Shown here: piece after piece, positions 5,149-5,186 of the stretch
Layout of the letters: each line of letters opens with the position of its first letter
Position numbering within the stretch: the first letter of the stretch is position 1
Source: Oscillospiraceae bacterium
Lineage (GTDB): Bacteria > Bacillota > Clostridia > Oscillospirales > Ruminococcaceae
DNA length: 5,186 bases
Reading direction: 5' to 3'
Assembly: GCA_014796735.1 (NCBI GenBank)
Contig: JAAVIG010000202.1
Coordinates: 1 to 5,186 of the forward strand
Notes under the pieces: generated by a model
Seen by the model: the letters and a program-made list of their open reading frames with translations, nothing else
Told to the model about the DNA's origin: nothing
Database searches by the model: none
Translations under genes and position numbers: made by a program

Positions 5149-5186
5149 ATCAAGGGCGGCTTTAAAAAATTGTAACCCTTTTGTAA

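Overview
The window looks like a piece of a gut or rumen Gram-positive anaerobe of the Oscillospiraceae/Ruminococcaceae type (class Clostridia). This is inferred from four things: lipoprotein signal peptides on a GH5 cellulase and a sugar-binding protein; a surface protein ending in an NADTG motif, a hydrophobic segment and RKRK; a DUF421-DUF4363 gene pair typical of Firmicutes; and strong AAAGGAG/AAGGGG ribosome binding sites with intrinsic terminators. No mobile element, CRISPR array, tRNA or rRNA is visible.

Layout from left to right. Bases 8-83 hold a tightly packed four-way-junction (cloverleaf) inverted-repeat element, probably a dispersed genomic repeat. A strong, potentially bidirectional terminator follows at 174-219. 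Three genes then lie on the minus strand. Read in their direction of transcription, they are a GH5 (subfamily 4-like) endoglucanase lipoprotein (3797-2643), an extracellular solute-binding lipoprotein of the sugar ABC type (2566-1160) ending at a clear terminator (1043-1078), and a separate unit for a secreted, wall- or membrane-anchored beta-sandwich protein (875-258). On the plus strand, divergent from the cellulase, are a DUF421/YetF-like membrane protein (4085-4720) and a DUF4363 protein (4771-5148), probably co-transcribed.

The three minus-strand genes fit one theme: cell-surface handling of plant beta-glucans. A lipid-anchored endoglucanase would cut the polymer, a lipid-anchored binding protein would capture the oligosaccharides, and the small anchored beta-sandwich protein might bind carbohydrate. 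No ABC permease or ATPase is in the operon, so the binding protein would have to work with a transporter encoded elsewhere. The plus-strand pair has no obvious link to sugar use. DUF421 proteins are membrane proteins, some of them connected to the spore inner membrane in Bacillus.

The most interesting non-coding part is the 287-base divergent region 3798-4084. It holds a 10-bp inverted repeat flanking a candidate extended -10 promoter for the cellulase, and two perfect long stem-loops in the cellulase 5' leader. It also holds a 23-codon upstream ORF with a perfect GGAGG ribosome binding site. That ORF starts in one stem-loop and stops in the other, just before the cellulase ribosome binding site. 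This is the best candidate for an undescribed regulatory arrangement, but it rests on sequence pattern alone.
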